The notes under the pieces: generated by a model
The model's input: the letters and a program-made list of their open reading frames with translations, nothing else
What the model was told of the DNA's origin: nothing
Databases searched by the model: none
Shown here: in pieces, positions 17,774 to 27,700 of the stretch
Layout of the letters: every line of letters starts with the position of its first letter
Position numbering within the stretch: the first letter of the stretch is position 1
Assembly: GCF_003054265.1 (NCBI RefSeq)
Contig: NZ_QBKT01000002.1
Location: forward strand, 558,001 to 622,000
Source of the DNA: Kordia periserrulae
Lineage (GTDB): Bacteria; Bacteroidota; Bacteroidia; Flavobacteriales; Flavobacteriaceae
Length of the DNA: 64,000 nucleotides
Reading direction: 5' to 3'
Program-made: the position numbers and the translations under genes

Positions 17774-18320
17774 ATTTAGTTACACATACACGCTATTAAC
17801 GACGGTAAAACTTCTTCATGAAAGCGAGTTTGAAGCTCAAAATCATGTGAAAATTTATCCAAATGATGCTACCAAAACGCTCATTGAAAAACACAAGCTT
17901 GTGGTAAAAATGATTCCAGAAGGTTTTGTAGTGCTTTACAAAAAGCAGGAAGAATTTGTGGCGCAAACAGTCGATGAAGTCGTTTTAATTGGTGAAGAAG
18001 AAGTAACAGACCAACGAATTGTCGGATATGCATCCGCATCACCTGATCCAATATACTCAAATTGGTTGCCTGAAGTAATCGATATTGATTTGGAATTTTA
18101 CGCTATAGCGGATAAAACCTATAAAACAGATACTGACTGGGACAACTTAGCACTTACGGATTTTGTAATGTACAGCGCATCCGATTTGGAAGGAACCATC
18201 ACAGAAAACACTTCGGTAAAACAACGTACAAAGCCAGATGCCATCTTGCAACTCAACATACAAGAAGTAAATATAACCACGCCAGAATCACTAACATTCG
18301 AAGTCAATTTAAATCCATAA
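17766..18320 (+). CDS. eCIS-associated protein, possible second cap/adaptor
   Basis: A 184-residue protein of unknown fold, starting at ATG 17766 inside the stop of the cap gene (8-bp overlap, translational coupling). It is acidic and beta-rich, with an N-terminal ligand-like region (FVVLYKKQEEFVAQ) and a strand-rich C-terminus that ends in EVNLNP. There is no signal peptide and no membrane segment. Its position directly between the DUF4255 cap gene and the sheath gene suggests a structural role at the distal end of the particle. I do not recognise a named domain. Confidence 0.6.
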   Translation: MSRFSYTYTLLTTVKLLHESEFEAQNHVKIYPNDATKTLIEKHKLVVKMIPEGFVVLYKKQEEFVAQTVDEVVLIGEEEVTDQRIVGYASASPDPIYSNWLPEVIDIDLEFYAIADKTYKTDTDWDNLALTDFVMYSASDLEGTITENTSVKQRTKPDAILQLNIQEVNITTPESLTFEVNLNP

Positions 18321-18409
18321 TACAATCAACAAATAGAAAACAAACTTCATCAAGAAGTAGCACCAAAAAAATGAATCAAACACTAACAAAACTTTAAATC
18401 ATAAATATT

Positions 18410-20377
18410 ATGCCTAGTACATTAAAAACACCAGGAGTTTACGTAGAGGAAATCGTAAAATTTCCACCTTCCGTAGCGCAAGTTGAAACGGCTATTCCTG
18501 CATTTATTGGATATACAGAAAAAGCAACCAATAAATTGCCAGGCGACCTAAACAGCATTCCTACACGAATTACATCACTATTAGAATACGAACGTTTTTT
18601 TGGTGGTGCCAAAGCCGAAACCACTATCAGTGTTACGGTCACTGAAGATTCCAACAATAACAAATCTATTGCCGTTACGCAACCGTCGGCAAAGCAACCT
18701 TTCATAATGTACTATTCCATGCAACTATACTTTGCCAATGGTGGAGGACCATGCTATGTGGTTTCAGTAGGACGCTATGGAAGCGAATTGGCAGATGGAG
18801 AAAGTGCTGTAACAAGTATTACCGATGCTGATGCACTAAAAGATGGATTGGACGAAATTGCAAAAGTAGACGAACCAACACTACTTTTATTTCCAGATGC
18901 AACACGAATTGATGCAGTAGACAACACTACATTTTATGGATTGTACAACGACGCGTTAAGTCAATGTAACAAACTGCAAGACCGATTTACTATTATTGAT
19001 ACGCTAAGCTATGATGGTTCAACATCTACCGATCCAAACATTACAAACTTACGTAATGGAATCAGCTTAGGAAAAGACTTTGTAAAATACGGAGCAGCGT
19101 ATTATCCGCACCTAGAAACGATTCTTAACTATACCATTAGTGAAACTGGAATCTCAGTTGTTCACTCTGGAGGAAGTTCTCCTGCACCAATTGCACAAGC
19201 AAAAGCAAATGCAGCAAAAGATACCTTAGAAGGCTACACTACAGATGGCGTATTAACAGATTTAATTGCTGATTTAACAGCTGCTGTTGGAGAAATTACA
19301 GGAGCTTCGGGTGATTCAGCAACCTTGGCAGAAGTGCCAGATGCAGTCAATGCAGTAGATGCTATCATTGCACACTTAGAAAATGTAATCTCTGAAGCTG
19401 AAAAACTCGTAGATGCTGGTAGAGATGCGGCAGATGCTTCATCGGTTCCTGCTGATATTGCTGCGGTAACTTCAGCGGTAAATGCGCTAGATGCTGCAAT
19501 CACGTCTCATGTACGTACAGAAATAGTAAACTTAGAAGGAGATAAAGACAGTCTAAATGCTGCTTCCGACAAAACAGAAGCAGATGCCGCAGGAGCTGCT
19601 GCAGTAGCAACAACAGGCGATTTAGACATCGCAACTGAAATCGACGCAAGAATAGCAGCTATCATTACTGCAATTGATGATATAGTTACTGCAGGAGGTG
19701 GCGCAGGAATCTTAAACGGTAAAACGCTTGCAGAAGTAGAAACGCTTGACAATGCTACGTACAACAAAATTAAAACGGCTATCAACAACTTGCCAATGGA
19801 ATTACCACCAAGTTCAGCAGTAGCAGGTGTATATGCTAGAGTAGATAGCACTAGAGGTGTTTGGAAAGCTCCAGCTAACGTAGGACTAAGCTATGTGGTA
19901 AAACCAACGGTTCGTATAACAAACGACATCCAAGATGGTTTAAATGTAGACACCACAGCAGGAAAATCAGTAAATGCAATTCGCTCATTTACAGGAAAAG
20001 GAATCATTGTTTGGGGTGCACGTACGTTGGCAGGAAACGACAACGAATGGCGTTATGTTTCGGTAAGACGCTTTTTTAACATGGTAGAAGAATCTGTGAA
20101 AAAAGCAAGTGATCAATTTGTCTTTGAAGCAAATGATGCTAACACATGGGTACGTATTCGATCAATGATTGAAAACTTCTTAACCAATCAGTGGAAAGCA
20201 GGCGCATTAGCAGGCGCAACAGCAGACGATGCATTCTATGTAAAAGTTGGACTCAATCAAACCATGACAGCTGACGACATCTTAAACGGAATCATGAATG
20301 TGGAAATTGGAATGGCAGTAGTACGTCCAGCAGAATTCATTGTATTGAAGTTCTCTCACAAAATGCAAGAATCATAA
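18410..20377 (+). CDS. eCIS contractile sheath protein with large alanine-rich insertion
   Basis: A 655-residue phage-tail-sheath-family protein that forms the contractile outer tube. The N-terminus (LKTPGVYVEEI..FPPSV..VETAIPAFIGYT) and C-terminus (RTLAGNDNEWRYVSVRRFFNMVEESV to RPAEFIVLKFSH) are textbook sheath. Between about residues 255 and 455 lies a ~200-residue insertion rich in Ala, Asp, Thr and Ile. It is predicted to be helical/coiled coil, replaces a surface loop, and makes the protein far longer than usual eCIS sheaths (~350-480). The conserved core is intact on both sides, so it should still polymerise, with the insertion displayed outside. Confidence 0.92.
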   Translation: MPSTLKTPGVYVEEIVKFPPSVAQVETAIPAFIGYTEKATNKLPGDLNSIPTRITSLLEYERFFGGAKAETTISVTVTEDSNNNKSIAVTQPSAKQPFIMYYSMQLYFANGGGPCYVVSVGRYGSELADGESAVTSITDADALKDGLDEIAKVDEPTLLLFPDATRIDAVDNTTFYGLYNDALSQCNKLQDRFTIIDTLSYDGSTSTDPNITNLRNGISLGKDFVKYGAAYYPHLETILNYTISETGISVVHSGGSSPAPIAQAKANAAKDTLEGYTTDGVLTDLIADLTAAVGEITGASGDSATLAEVPDAVNAVDAIIAHLENVISEAEKLVDAGRDAADASSVPADIAAVTSAVNALDAAITSHVRTEIVNLEGDKDSLNAASDKTEADAAGAAAVATTGDLDIATEIDARIAAIITAIDDIVTAGGGAGILNGKTLAEVETLDNATYNKIKTAINNLPMELPPSSAVAGVYARVDSTRGVWKAPANVGLSYVVKPTVRITNDIQDGLNVDTTAGKSVNAIRSFTGKGIIVWGARTLAGNDNEWRYVSVRRFFNMVEESVKKASDQFVFEANDANTWVRIRSMIENFLTNQWKAGALAGATADDAFYVKVGLNQTMTADDILNGIMNVEIGMAVVRPAEFIVLKFSHKMQES

Positions 20378-20429
20378 TAGACCATTTATAACGTAAAAGA
20401 AGATCATAAATCATTAAAAACATAAAACT

Positions 20430-20861
20430 ATGTCATATCCATTACCAAAGTTTCACTTCCAAGTAGAATGGGGAGGAACTAAAATCGGTTTTCAAGAAGT
20501 ATCAGGTCTCGATGCGGAAGTTGAAAAGTTAGAATATCGTGAAGGATCAAGTCCAGAATACAGCAAAATTAATATGCCAGGAATGGTAAAGTACACCGAT
20601 ATCGTACTCAAAAGAGGCGTATTTAAAGGTGACAACGAATTTTTCGATTGGATGAAAACAAACAAACTCAACAAAACAGAACGTCGCGATATCACCATTA
20701 GTTTACTAGATGAAGAGCACGCACCTGTGGTAGTTTGGAAAGTATTAAATGCTTGGCCGTTAAAAATTCAGTCAACAGACTTAAAAGGAGAAAGCAACGA
20801 AGTCGCTATCGAAACTTTAACACTAGCGCACGAGCGTATTGAAATTACTAATGAAGGATAA
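20430..20861 (+). CDS. eCIS inner tube protein (gp19-like), main tube
   Basis: A 143-residue T4 gp19-like tube protein (Pvc1 family) that stacks as hexamers to form the inner needle. The signature is PKFHFQVEWGGTKIGFQEVSGLDAEVEKLEYREG, followed by LKRGVFKGDNEFFDWM and the WPLKIQ...EVAIETLTLAHE end. The length is standard. It comes directly after the sheath, the usual eCIS order, and is probably highly expressed. Confidence 0.93.
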   Translation: MSYPLPKFHFQVEWGGTKIGFQEVSGLDAEVEKLEYREGSSPEYSKINMPGMVKYTDIVLKRGVFKGDNEFFDWMKTNKLNKTERRDITISLLDEEHAPVVVWKVLNAWPLKIQSTDLKGESNEVAIETLTLAHERIEITNEG

Positions 20862-20869
20862 TCCAACAC

Positions 20870-21328
20870 ATGGCACTTTTTGACAGTTTTAAATATCCAG
20901 TTTCTGGCTTTCATTTTGTAGTCTATTTCAATGGACTACTTCCAAACCCTGTGGACATGAGTTTTCAGTCCGTATCTGGATTGAGTGTCACGGTGGAAAC
21001 CGAAAGCTATGCAGAAGGTGGAGAAAATAGATTTGTTCATGAAATACCAAAAGGATTAAAATTCAGTACGCTTACGCTCAAAAGAGGACTCAAAAGTGTG
21101 CCGTCATCGGTAGCAAAATGGTGTGAAGACGCGTATGAAAAATTCGAATTCAAACGCTTAAATCTCATCATCGTATTGCTCAGTGAAAATCATCTTCCTA
21201 TCAAAACATGGAATGTGGTTGGCGCCTATCCTATAAAATACGAATTGGGTGAATTCAATGCAGAAACGCAAAGCATACTTATCGAAACCTTAGAGTTAAA
21301 GTATGACTATTTTAAACTATTACTATAA
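20870..21328 (+). CDS. eCIS second tube protein (gp19-like), baseplate-proximal tube
   Basis: A 152-residue paralogue of the preceding tube gene, 8 bp downstream. It keeps the gp19 pattern (FHFVVYFNGLL, SFQSVSGLSVTVETESYAEGG, LTLKRGLK, WNVVGAYPIKYELGEFNAETQSILIETLELKYDYF). Its role by analogy to Pvc5-type proteins is to join the tube to the spike/hub. Two tube paralogues in a row are common in eCIS loci. The divergence between them is high. Confidence 0.9.
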   Translation: MALFDSFKYPVSGFHFVVYFNGLLPNPVDMSFQSVSGLSVTVETESYAEGGENRFVHEIPKGLKFSTLTLKRGLKSVPSSVAKWCEDAYEKFEFKRLNLIIVLLSENHLPIKTWNVVGAYPIKYELGEFNAETQSILIETLELKYDYFKLLL

Positions 21329-21333
21329 ACACT

Positions 21334-21489
21334 ATGGGAATCGAAATCAAAAACTTGCGTATCAAAGTAAATGTCAATGCTCAAAAAGAAGAAGAAATGT
21401 CATTGGTTAAGGAAGAACGCTCCAATTGGACTTCCCACGAAATCATGACAGTTGTTTCAAAAATGATTGCTAACAAAAAAGAACGTTAA
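21334..21489 (+). CDS. DUF5908-like small eCIS protein
   Basis: A 51-residue protein from ATG 21334 to TAA 21487-21489, 5 bp after the second tube gene and 2 bp before the LysM gene. It begins with a basic/hydrophobic strand (IEIKNLRIKVNVN), then an acidic segment, and ends in a helix with a basic tail (NKKER). DUF5908 proteins of this size occupy exactly this slot in other Bacteroidetes eCIS clusters. Their role in assembly is unknown. Confidence 0.75.
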   Translation: MGIEIKNLRIKVNVNAQKEEEMSLVKEERSNWTSHEIMTVVSKMIANKKER

Positions 21490-21491
21490 TC

Positions 21492-22247
21492 ATGTCTATA
21501 CTCGGAGAATTAGAAAAAATGCTCATCTACAAACTAGATGACAAAGGTGCTAGACAAGGAGAGCCGATTAAGGTTACAATCAATCCTGAAGGATACAAAG
21601 AAACGTTTACGGTTGAATATAATCAAGATCAAGAAGCAAACTCTAGCGGTAAAAAACCAAAATTTGTCAAAGTAAAACCTGGCGACTTTACCTTTAAACT
21701 GCTATTTGATGCTACGGGAATCTTCGAAATTGTAGACTTAGATATCACGGAAACGCTCAACAGTATTGCAGCAGACATTGCAGGATTCAATCCATTTCAA
21801 GATGATGAAGCCAGTGAAAAAAATGTAGTCGACGAAATCAATAAAATCAAAGAACTCGTTACATACAAAGGCGACATTCACAAACCGTATGAATTGGAAG
21901 TCGCTTGGGGATCGTTAAATCTCAAATGTTTTTTGACGAAGTTAGACATCGATTACAAACTATTCAACACAAAAGGCTATCCCATCAGAGCGGTGGCAAC
22001 ACTTACGTGTAAAGATAGCACAGCAGACGAACTCCGAGAAGCATCGGTCAACAAACAATCACCCGATTTAACGCACGTGCGACAAGTAAAAGAAGGCGAT
22101 ACCTTGCCTTTAATGGCGTACAGAATTTACGGTGATTCAAAATATTACTTAGAAGTAGCCAGAGTAAACAATCTGCTCAACTTTAGAAACCTAGAACCTG
22201 GAACGGAATTATTTTTTCCACCATTAAACAAAACGCAAAGCGCATGA
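21492..22247 (+). CDS. eCIS LysM-containing hub/tube adaptor (Pvc7-like)
   Basis: A 251-residue protein. The N-terminal ~180 residues form a tail-tube-associated domain (VTINPEGYKETFTVEYNQDQ, FTFKLLFDATGIF, VAWGSLNLKCFLTKLDIDYKLFNTKGYPIRA). The C-terminal ~50 residues form a LysM module (VKEGDTLPLMAYRIYGDSKYYLEVARVNNL..FRNLEPGTELFFPPL). This architecture is that of the small baseplate protein Pvc7 / phage gp53-like adaptors that link spike, tube and baseplate. Its last codons overlap the start of the VgrG-like gene (ATGA). Confidence 0.88.
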   Translation: MSILGELEKMLIYKLDDKGARQGEPIKVTINPEGYKETFTVEYNQDQEANSSGKKPKFVKVKPGDFTFKLLFDATGIFEIVDLDITETLNSIAADIAGFNPFQDDEASEKNVVDEINKIKELVTYKGDIHKPYELEVAWGSLNLKCFLTKLDIDYKLFNTKGYPIRAVATLTCKDSTADELREASVNKQSPDLTHVRQVKEGDTLPLMAYRIYGDSKYYLEVARVNNLLNFRNLEPGTELFFPPLNKTQSA

Positions 22248-23986
22248 GTTTAGTCGGCGACATATCGACAGATACACAAAGCTTAGTCACATTCACAGTG
22301 CTCATTGGAGATGCTGAAGAAGAAGTGAGCGCAACGTACGGCATCAAAACCATCACGGTTGAACGTACGTGCAATCGCATTCCAACAGCAAGTCTAGTCA
22401 TTGTTGACGGTGATAGTGTAACGCAAGAATTTGAAGCGAGTAACGCTCCATCATTCGCGCCAGGAGAAAAAATTCACATCAAAGGCGGCTACGAGTTTGA
22501 TGACAAAACGCTTTTTAAAGGCATCATCACCAAACACGCTATCAAATCGAACAACAAAACCAATTATTTAATCATTGAGTGTAAAGACGAAGCGTTCAAA
22601 ATGACACAAGCGCGTAAAAACAAAATCTTCTACGAAACGACCGAAAGTGATGCGGTTAGCGACATCATCAAAGAAAACGGACTGAGTGGAAGTATGGAAA
22701 CAACGTCACACACACATCATGAAATTGTGCAATACCAAGCAACCGATTGGGATTTTGTACAGTGCAGAGCGCAAATCAATAACATGTTGTGTTTTGTGGA
22801 AGATGGCGAAATCAATATCAAAAAACCAACGCTGAGCGGTAGTGTATTCACAGCAACTTTTGGCGATAATGTATTCTCGTTTGATGCGGAAATTGACGCA
22901 CGAAACCAATACGATGCGTTTGAAGCTTCTGCGTGGAATTACTCCAATCAGGAAGTAGTCACCAAAACGGCGAGTAATAGCGGACTCAACACGGCAGGAA
23001 ACTTAGATTCAGGCGCTTTATCGGAAGCCGCAGGAGGCAACAGCATTATGCTCACACATACAGGAGACATTCCAGATGAAATCCTAACGTCTTGGGCAGA
23101 ATCTAAAAGTATGTATCAGCAACTCGCTAAAATCTGCGGAACCGTAAAAGTACAAGGAACTGAAGTCGTATTGCCAGGCACGATGTTAACCTTAGCGGGA
23201 ATGAGCGACCGTTTCAACGGAGATGTTTTTGTGCGAGGTGTACATCACACCATTACAGACGGAAATTGGCTCACCACGATAGAATTCGGATTAAATCCAG
23301 AATGGTTTGCAGAAACCTACGAAGTCAGTCAATTACCAGCTTCAGGAATGTTGCCAGCTATTAGCGGATTGCAAATTGGAGTAGTTTCTGCCCTAGAAGG
23401 CGATCCGAAAGAAGAACACAGAATTCAAGTAAAACTACCAATCATCAGCGCAGAAGAAGAAGGTGTTTGGGCGCGTGTGCTAACCATGCATGCAGGCGAA
23501 GAATACGGCGTACACTTCTTACCAGAAATTGGAAATGAAGTTTTGGTAGGATTCTTAAATGACGATCCCAATCAAGCGATTGTATTAGGTTCTTTATTTA
23601 GCAACACGAATCTTTCACCTGTAGCATATTCAGACGATAATTTTGAAAAAGTCATCATGACCAAAAGTGAAATCAAAATCACGATGAATGACGAACTCAA
23701 AAGCATCAAACTAGAAACACCAGGCGAAAAAATCATCAACATTGACGATGACGAAGGCGTCATAACGCTTCAAGATGAAAACAGTAACATCATTACCATG
23801 AATTCAGACGGAATCACGATTGAATCGGGAAGTGACATCAACATGAAAGCGACAGGAGACATTAATATGGAAGGAATCAATATCGCGATTGCCGCTTCCG
23901 CAGAATTTACCGCAGAAGGCGTTTCATCAACGGTAGAAGGTTCAGCCACAACCACCATTAAAGGAGGAATAGTACAAATAAACTAA
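22244..23986 (+). CDS. eCIS spike/hub protein, VgrG-like (Pvc8-like)
   Basis: A 580-residue central spike protein. The N-terminal two-thirds is a gp27-like hub (GPD domain; LFKGIITKHAIK, KMTQARKNKIFYETTESDAVSDIIKENGL, NMLCFVEDGEINI). Next comes a gp5-type OB domain (residues ~385-450; RIQVKLPIISAEEEGVWARVLTMHAGEEYGVHFLPEIGNEVLVGFLNDDP). The C-terminus has beta-helix repeats (KLETPGEKIINIDDDEGVITLQDENSNIITM) that form the needle point. There is no extra C-terminal effector domain. It overlaps the LysM gene by 4 bp, and the PAAR tip gene follows after 12 bp. Confidence 0.93.
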   Translation: MSLVGDISTDTQSLVTFTVLIGDAEEEVSATYGIKTITVERTCNRIPTASLVIVDGDSVTQEFEASNAPSFAPGEKIHIKGGYEFDDKTLFKGIITKHAIKSNNKTNYLIIECKDEAFKMTQARKNKIFYETTESDAVSDIIKENGLSGSMETTSHTHHEIVQYQATDWDFVQCRAQINNMLCFVEDGEINIKKPTLSGSVFTATFGDNVFSFDAEIDARNQYDAFEASAWNYSNQEVVTKTASNSGLNTAGNLDSGALSEAAGGNSIMLTHTGDIPDEILTSWAESKSMYQQLAKICGTVKVQGTEVVLPGTMLTLAGMSDRFNGDVFVRGVHHTITDGNWLTTIEFGLNPEWFAETYEVSQLPASGMLPAISGLQIGVVSALEGDPKEEHRIQVKLPIISAEEEGVWARVLTMHAGEEYGVHFLPEIGNEVLVGFLNDDPNQAIVLGSLFSNTNLSPVAYSDDNFEKVIMTKSEIKITMNDELKSIKLETPGEKIINIDDDEGVITLQDENSNIITMNSDGITIESGSDINMKATGDINMEGINIAIAASAEFTAEGVSSTVEGSATTTIKGGIVQIN

Positions 23987-23998
23987 AAAAGAAAAAAC

Positions 23999-24286
23999 AT
24001 GCCACCAGCAGCTAGAATTACAGATATGCACGTTTGTCCAATGGTCACAGGAGTTGTACCACACGTAGGCGGACCAATATTGCCACCAGGCGCACCAACC
24101 GTACTCATTGGAGGATTGCCAGCGGCAAAAGTAGGAGATATGTGTGTATGTACAGGACCGCCAGATAGCATTATTGCTGGCTCTGGAACGGTAATGATAG
24201 AAGGCATGCCCGCCGCGCGAATGGGCGATTCTACAGCACACGGAGGAAGCATTGTTTTAGGAGAACCAACCGTAATGATTGGATAA
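23999..24286 (+). CDS. PAAR-repeat spike tip protein (Pvc10-like)
   Basis: A 95-residue PAAR protein that caps the VgrG-like spike as a metal-stabilised cone. It has the family's proline/glycine-rich repeats with PAAR-like motifs (PAARITDMHVCP, LPAAKVGDMCVCTGPPDSIIAGS, MPAARMGDSTAHGGSI) and the conserved Cys/His set. It is a bare tip without an effector extension, which agrees with cargo being loaded in the tube lumen rather than on the tip. Confidence 0.93.
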   Translation: MPPAARITDMHVCPMVTGVVPHVGGPILPPGAPTVLIGGLPAAKVGDMCVCTGPPDSIIAGSGTVMIEGMPAARMGDSTAHGGSIVLGEPTVMIG

Positions 24287-24290
24287 TACT

Positions 24291-24704
24291 ATGGATTCAA
24301 CAGTAGCAACATATTTGGGGAAAGGATGGGATTTTCCACCGAAATTCCTCAAAAATCAAGGAGAAATCAAAATGATTTCAGACATCGAAGACATCGAAAG
24401 TAGTCTGCAAATCATCATCACCACACGACGAGGCGAACGTGTGATGCGCCCAAAATTTGGATGCGATTTAACCGATCAAATCTTTGAAAACTTGAGCGCA
24501 ACGCAAATGACCATCATGAAAAACAGAATCAAAGAAGCGATTATCATTTACGAGCCACGCATTGAAGTCATCAAAATAGCTTTAGACACACAAAATTTTC
24601 TCGAAGGAAAGTTTTTAATCAAAATAGACTATTTAATCAGAGCCACTAACACAAGGAGAAACATCGTATTTCCTTACTATATCACAGAAGCAACAGACAT
24701 TTAA
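24291..24704 (+). CDS. gp25-like baseplate wedge protein (Pvc9-like)
   Basis: A 137-residue gp25/W-family baseplate protein. The start is ATG 24291; a TTG four codons upstream overlaps the PAAR gene. The conserved segment is IEDIESSLQIIITTRRGERVMRPKFGCDLTDQIFENLS, and it contains the EPR-like signature REGERVMR/PKFG of the family in slightly altered form (RRGERVMRPKFG). It joins the sheath to the baseplate and starts sheath polymerisation. It lies in the canonical position after PAAR and before the large baseplate genes. Confidence 0.92.
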   Translation: MDSTVATYLGKGWDFPPKFLKNQGEIKMISDIEDIESSLQIIITTRRGERVMRPKFGCDLTDQIFENLSATQMTIMKNRIKEAIIIYEPRIEVIKIALDTQNFLEGKFLIKIDYLIRATNTRRNIVFPYYITEATDI

Positions 24705-24706
24705 TC

Positions 24707-27700
24707 ATGAGCGATTGTACAGAAAATACACTAATTAAGTCACGCGAAGGCACTACACAGCAAGAGCGGTATCTTTCTATGCTCAATCCTGAGAACGTAC
24801 AGCTCATGGGATTTGAAGTCAAAGATTGGATGCGTTTTGCGGAAGAGTTTTCGAAGCATGTACAATTATTCGATGGCAAAGATTATAAAAACCCAAATGG
24901 CACTTGGGAACCGTTTCACAATGCTTCTGCAGAAATTAAGGAAGTCATCGAAACCTATACAGAAGGAGACATTACGCCACAATTGGCACTATTTATAGCG
25001 TTCTTAAAACTGCTGAACAAAAGCAAAGAACGATTCAACGACATTACCCAACGTCATCTCGATTTCTATTACAAAGAAGTATTACAACTCGAAAAAAATG
25101 ACGAAAAAGCAGACCACGCATACATTATTTTTGAATTGGCTAAAAATGCCAACGAACAATTTTTAAGTGATGAAACGCTTGTAAAGGCTGGGAAAGACAG
25201 CGAAGGAAACGACATTCACTACCAACTAGAAGATGAAATCGTTATCAACAAAGCTAAAATTTCAGCCATAAAAAATACGTATGCATACAATGACGAATCC
25301 AACTGGCATGCGTCTGACATAGCAAACTCTGCCGATGGAGAAGGTGGCGAAGCAGAAGATGGAACCACTTCTTGGTTGCCTTTCGGCGATACAGACCGCA
25401 AATTAGCTAAAAAAGGCTTCTCGCTCAGTGCGCCATCACTATTACTATCAGAAGGAGTACGAACCATTACCATCAAAGCAGATTTTACATTCGTACCCAA
25501 TGATGAAGAATTAAGTGAATTCATCACCATTGAACACACTGGAGAAAAAGAATGGATCACCTTACCATTTTCAGCAATCTCAAAAGCGAAAACATTAAAC
25601 AACGCTTTAGAAATCGTGATTGAATTGACGGAAGACGATGAAAAAATAGCAAACTACGATGCGGAAATTCATGAAGGAAAGTACAATACCACACATCCAA
25701 TCATTCGTGTGTTATTTTCACAAGAAGATACTTCTTTAGCTACATTCGACACCTATAAATTGTTTGCCAATGCGGAACTGCAACAAATCACAATCACAAC
25801 TACAGGGGAATATGCTGAAAACATAACCGTAAAGAATGATTTAGGAAAAATAAAAACGGACAATCCATTTTATCCATTTGGTACACAAGCAAAAAAACGT
25901 GCCAATTTCAGAATTTCTTCTGACGAATGGATTGGAAAACGCATTAGCAATGTTGAGGTTTCTTTAGATTGGAAAGACAGACCGGACAGTTTTCAAACGC
26001 ATTACGAGCAATACTTACAACAATATGTAAATCTACAACCAACGCAGACGTTTTTAGAAATTTATAACGAAATAAAAGCAGGAACCAGAACAGGAACAAA
26101 ACTCGTTACAGGTGTTGATGGTGAAAATCGTTTCTTGGTGGATGCCAGTTATATCGGAGCTACAAAAACACGTACCGAAAGTGTTGCAGATGCTGTAATA
26201 AAAGATGCGGAAGCAGAAGCAGCTCGTGAAAAAGGATTACCAGATTTGTTTTCTGATAAAGACAAAAGAAGCAGTCGCGACCGCAGAATATTTGGCAGAA
26301 GAGACAAACGCTCCAAAAAGCGCACAGAAGATGAAATGCGCGCTATGCGTCATCAACACAGAGATGCAAAGGAAGAAGCAAAAGCACAGGCGAGAGCAGA
26401 AGCTGCCGAAGCCGCGAGAAGAGCAGCTGCTACTAACGGACTCGGTCAGCAAATGTTCAATGGTTTTTCTACGGTAACATTTAACAACTTTTTACCAGCA
26501 AATACAACGTACATTCCACGAAAGTCCGATGATTATGTCATTCAACTATCCTTACAAAACAACTTTTTGCACGATGCGTTTCCAAAAGTGTACACCTATC
26601 ATGCGTTGGAAAAATTAGCGTTACCAAATGCCGCTTACACACCATTTGCAGAAAATTTAAAAGTAACGATAACCACCGTAGAAAAAATTGGTACAACGAG
26701 AAACGATATTCAACTCTATCACGAATTGCCTTTCGGGATTGACCGCGTGAATCGTTCCAACTTAGCGCTCATGCCAACGCCAGAAAATGGAGGACAACTG
26801 TACATTGGTATTGAGGAAGCTGTGGCTGATCAAAACATTCAATTGTTATGTCAGATAGAAGAAGGTTCGGAAAATCCAGATGCCATCGAAACCTATGACA
26901 AAGCCACCGTAACATGGCAATATTTATACAACAATACGTGGAACAATTTAAAACCTTCCTATTTACTCAAAGATCAAACTGATGATTTTTTAAGAGCAGG
27001 ATTGGTAGCCTTTACAGTGCCAAAGCAATATGGCAACAACACCCTTTTTGCAGAAGACTATTTATGGATTCGTGCTACAATTGACAAACCTTTTGATACG
27101 GTTTCAAAATTTACAAACATACATGCGCAAGCGGCAGAAGTGCAATTTGTAAACAATGACAACACCTTAGAACACCTAGAAAAAGGCATGCCAGCAGAAA
27201 CCATTTCGAAGTTGGAAGACCGTTTGGCAACTGTAAAAAAAGTAATGCAACCATATGCTTCTTTCGATGGCGTTCCAAAAGAAAGTGACTTGGATTTTTA
27301 CCGAAGAGTTAGCGAACGACTACGTCATAAAAACAGAGCGATTACGCTATGGGATTATGAGCATCTAGTACTAGAAGAATTCAATTACCTGCACAAAATT
27401 AAGTGTTTAAATCACAGCACAAGCACAAGTTTTAAAGCTCCGGGAGAAGTATTATTGGTTGCCATTCCAAACATCATCGATCAAAATGTGTATGACATTT
27501 ACAAACCAAAACTCAGTCAAACAAAACTGAACGCGATTGAAAATTACATCAACAAACTCAACACGATGCATGTAGAAGCGAAAGTAGTTTCACCTGTATA
27601 TGAACCTGTGAAAATTATGCTCAGTGCGCGATTTTACGAAGGATTGGACGCTAATTTTTATGCCAAAAAACTCAAAGATGATTTAGCCGAATACTTAGCG

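Noticed and set aside
22244-24286. Type VI secretion system (VgrG plus PAAR)
   Set aside because: No TssJ, TssL, TssM, TssK or ClpV-like genes; the sheath is a single fused phage-type protein rather than a TssB/TssC pair.
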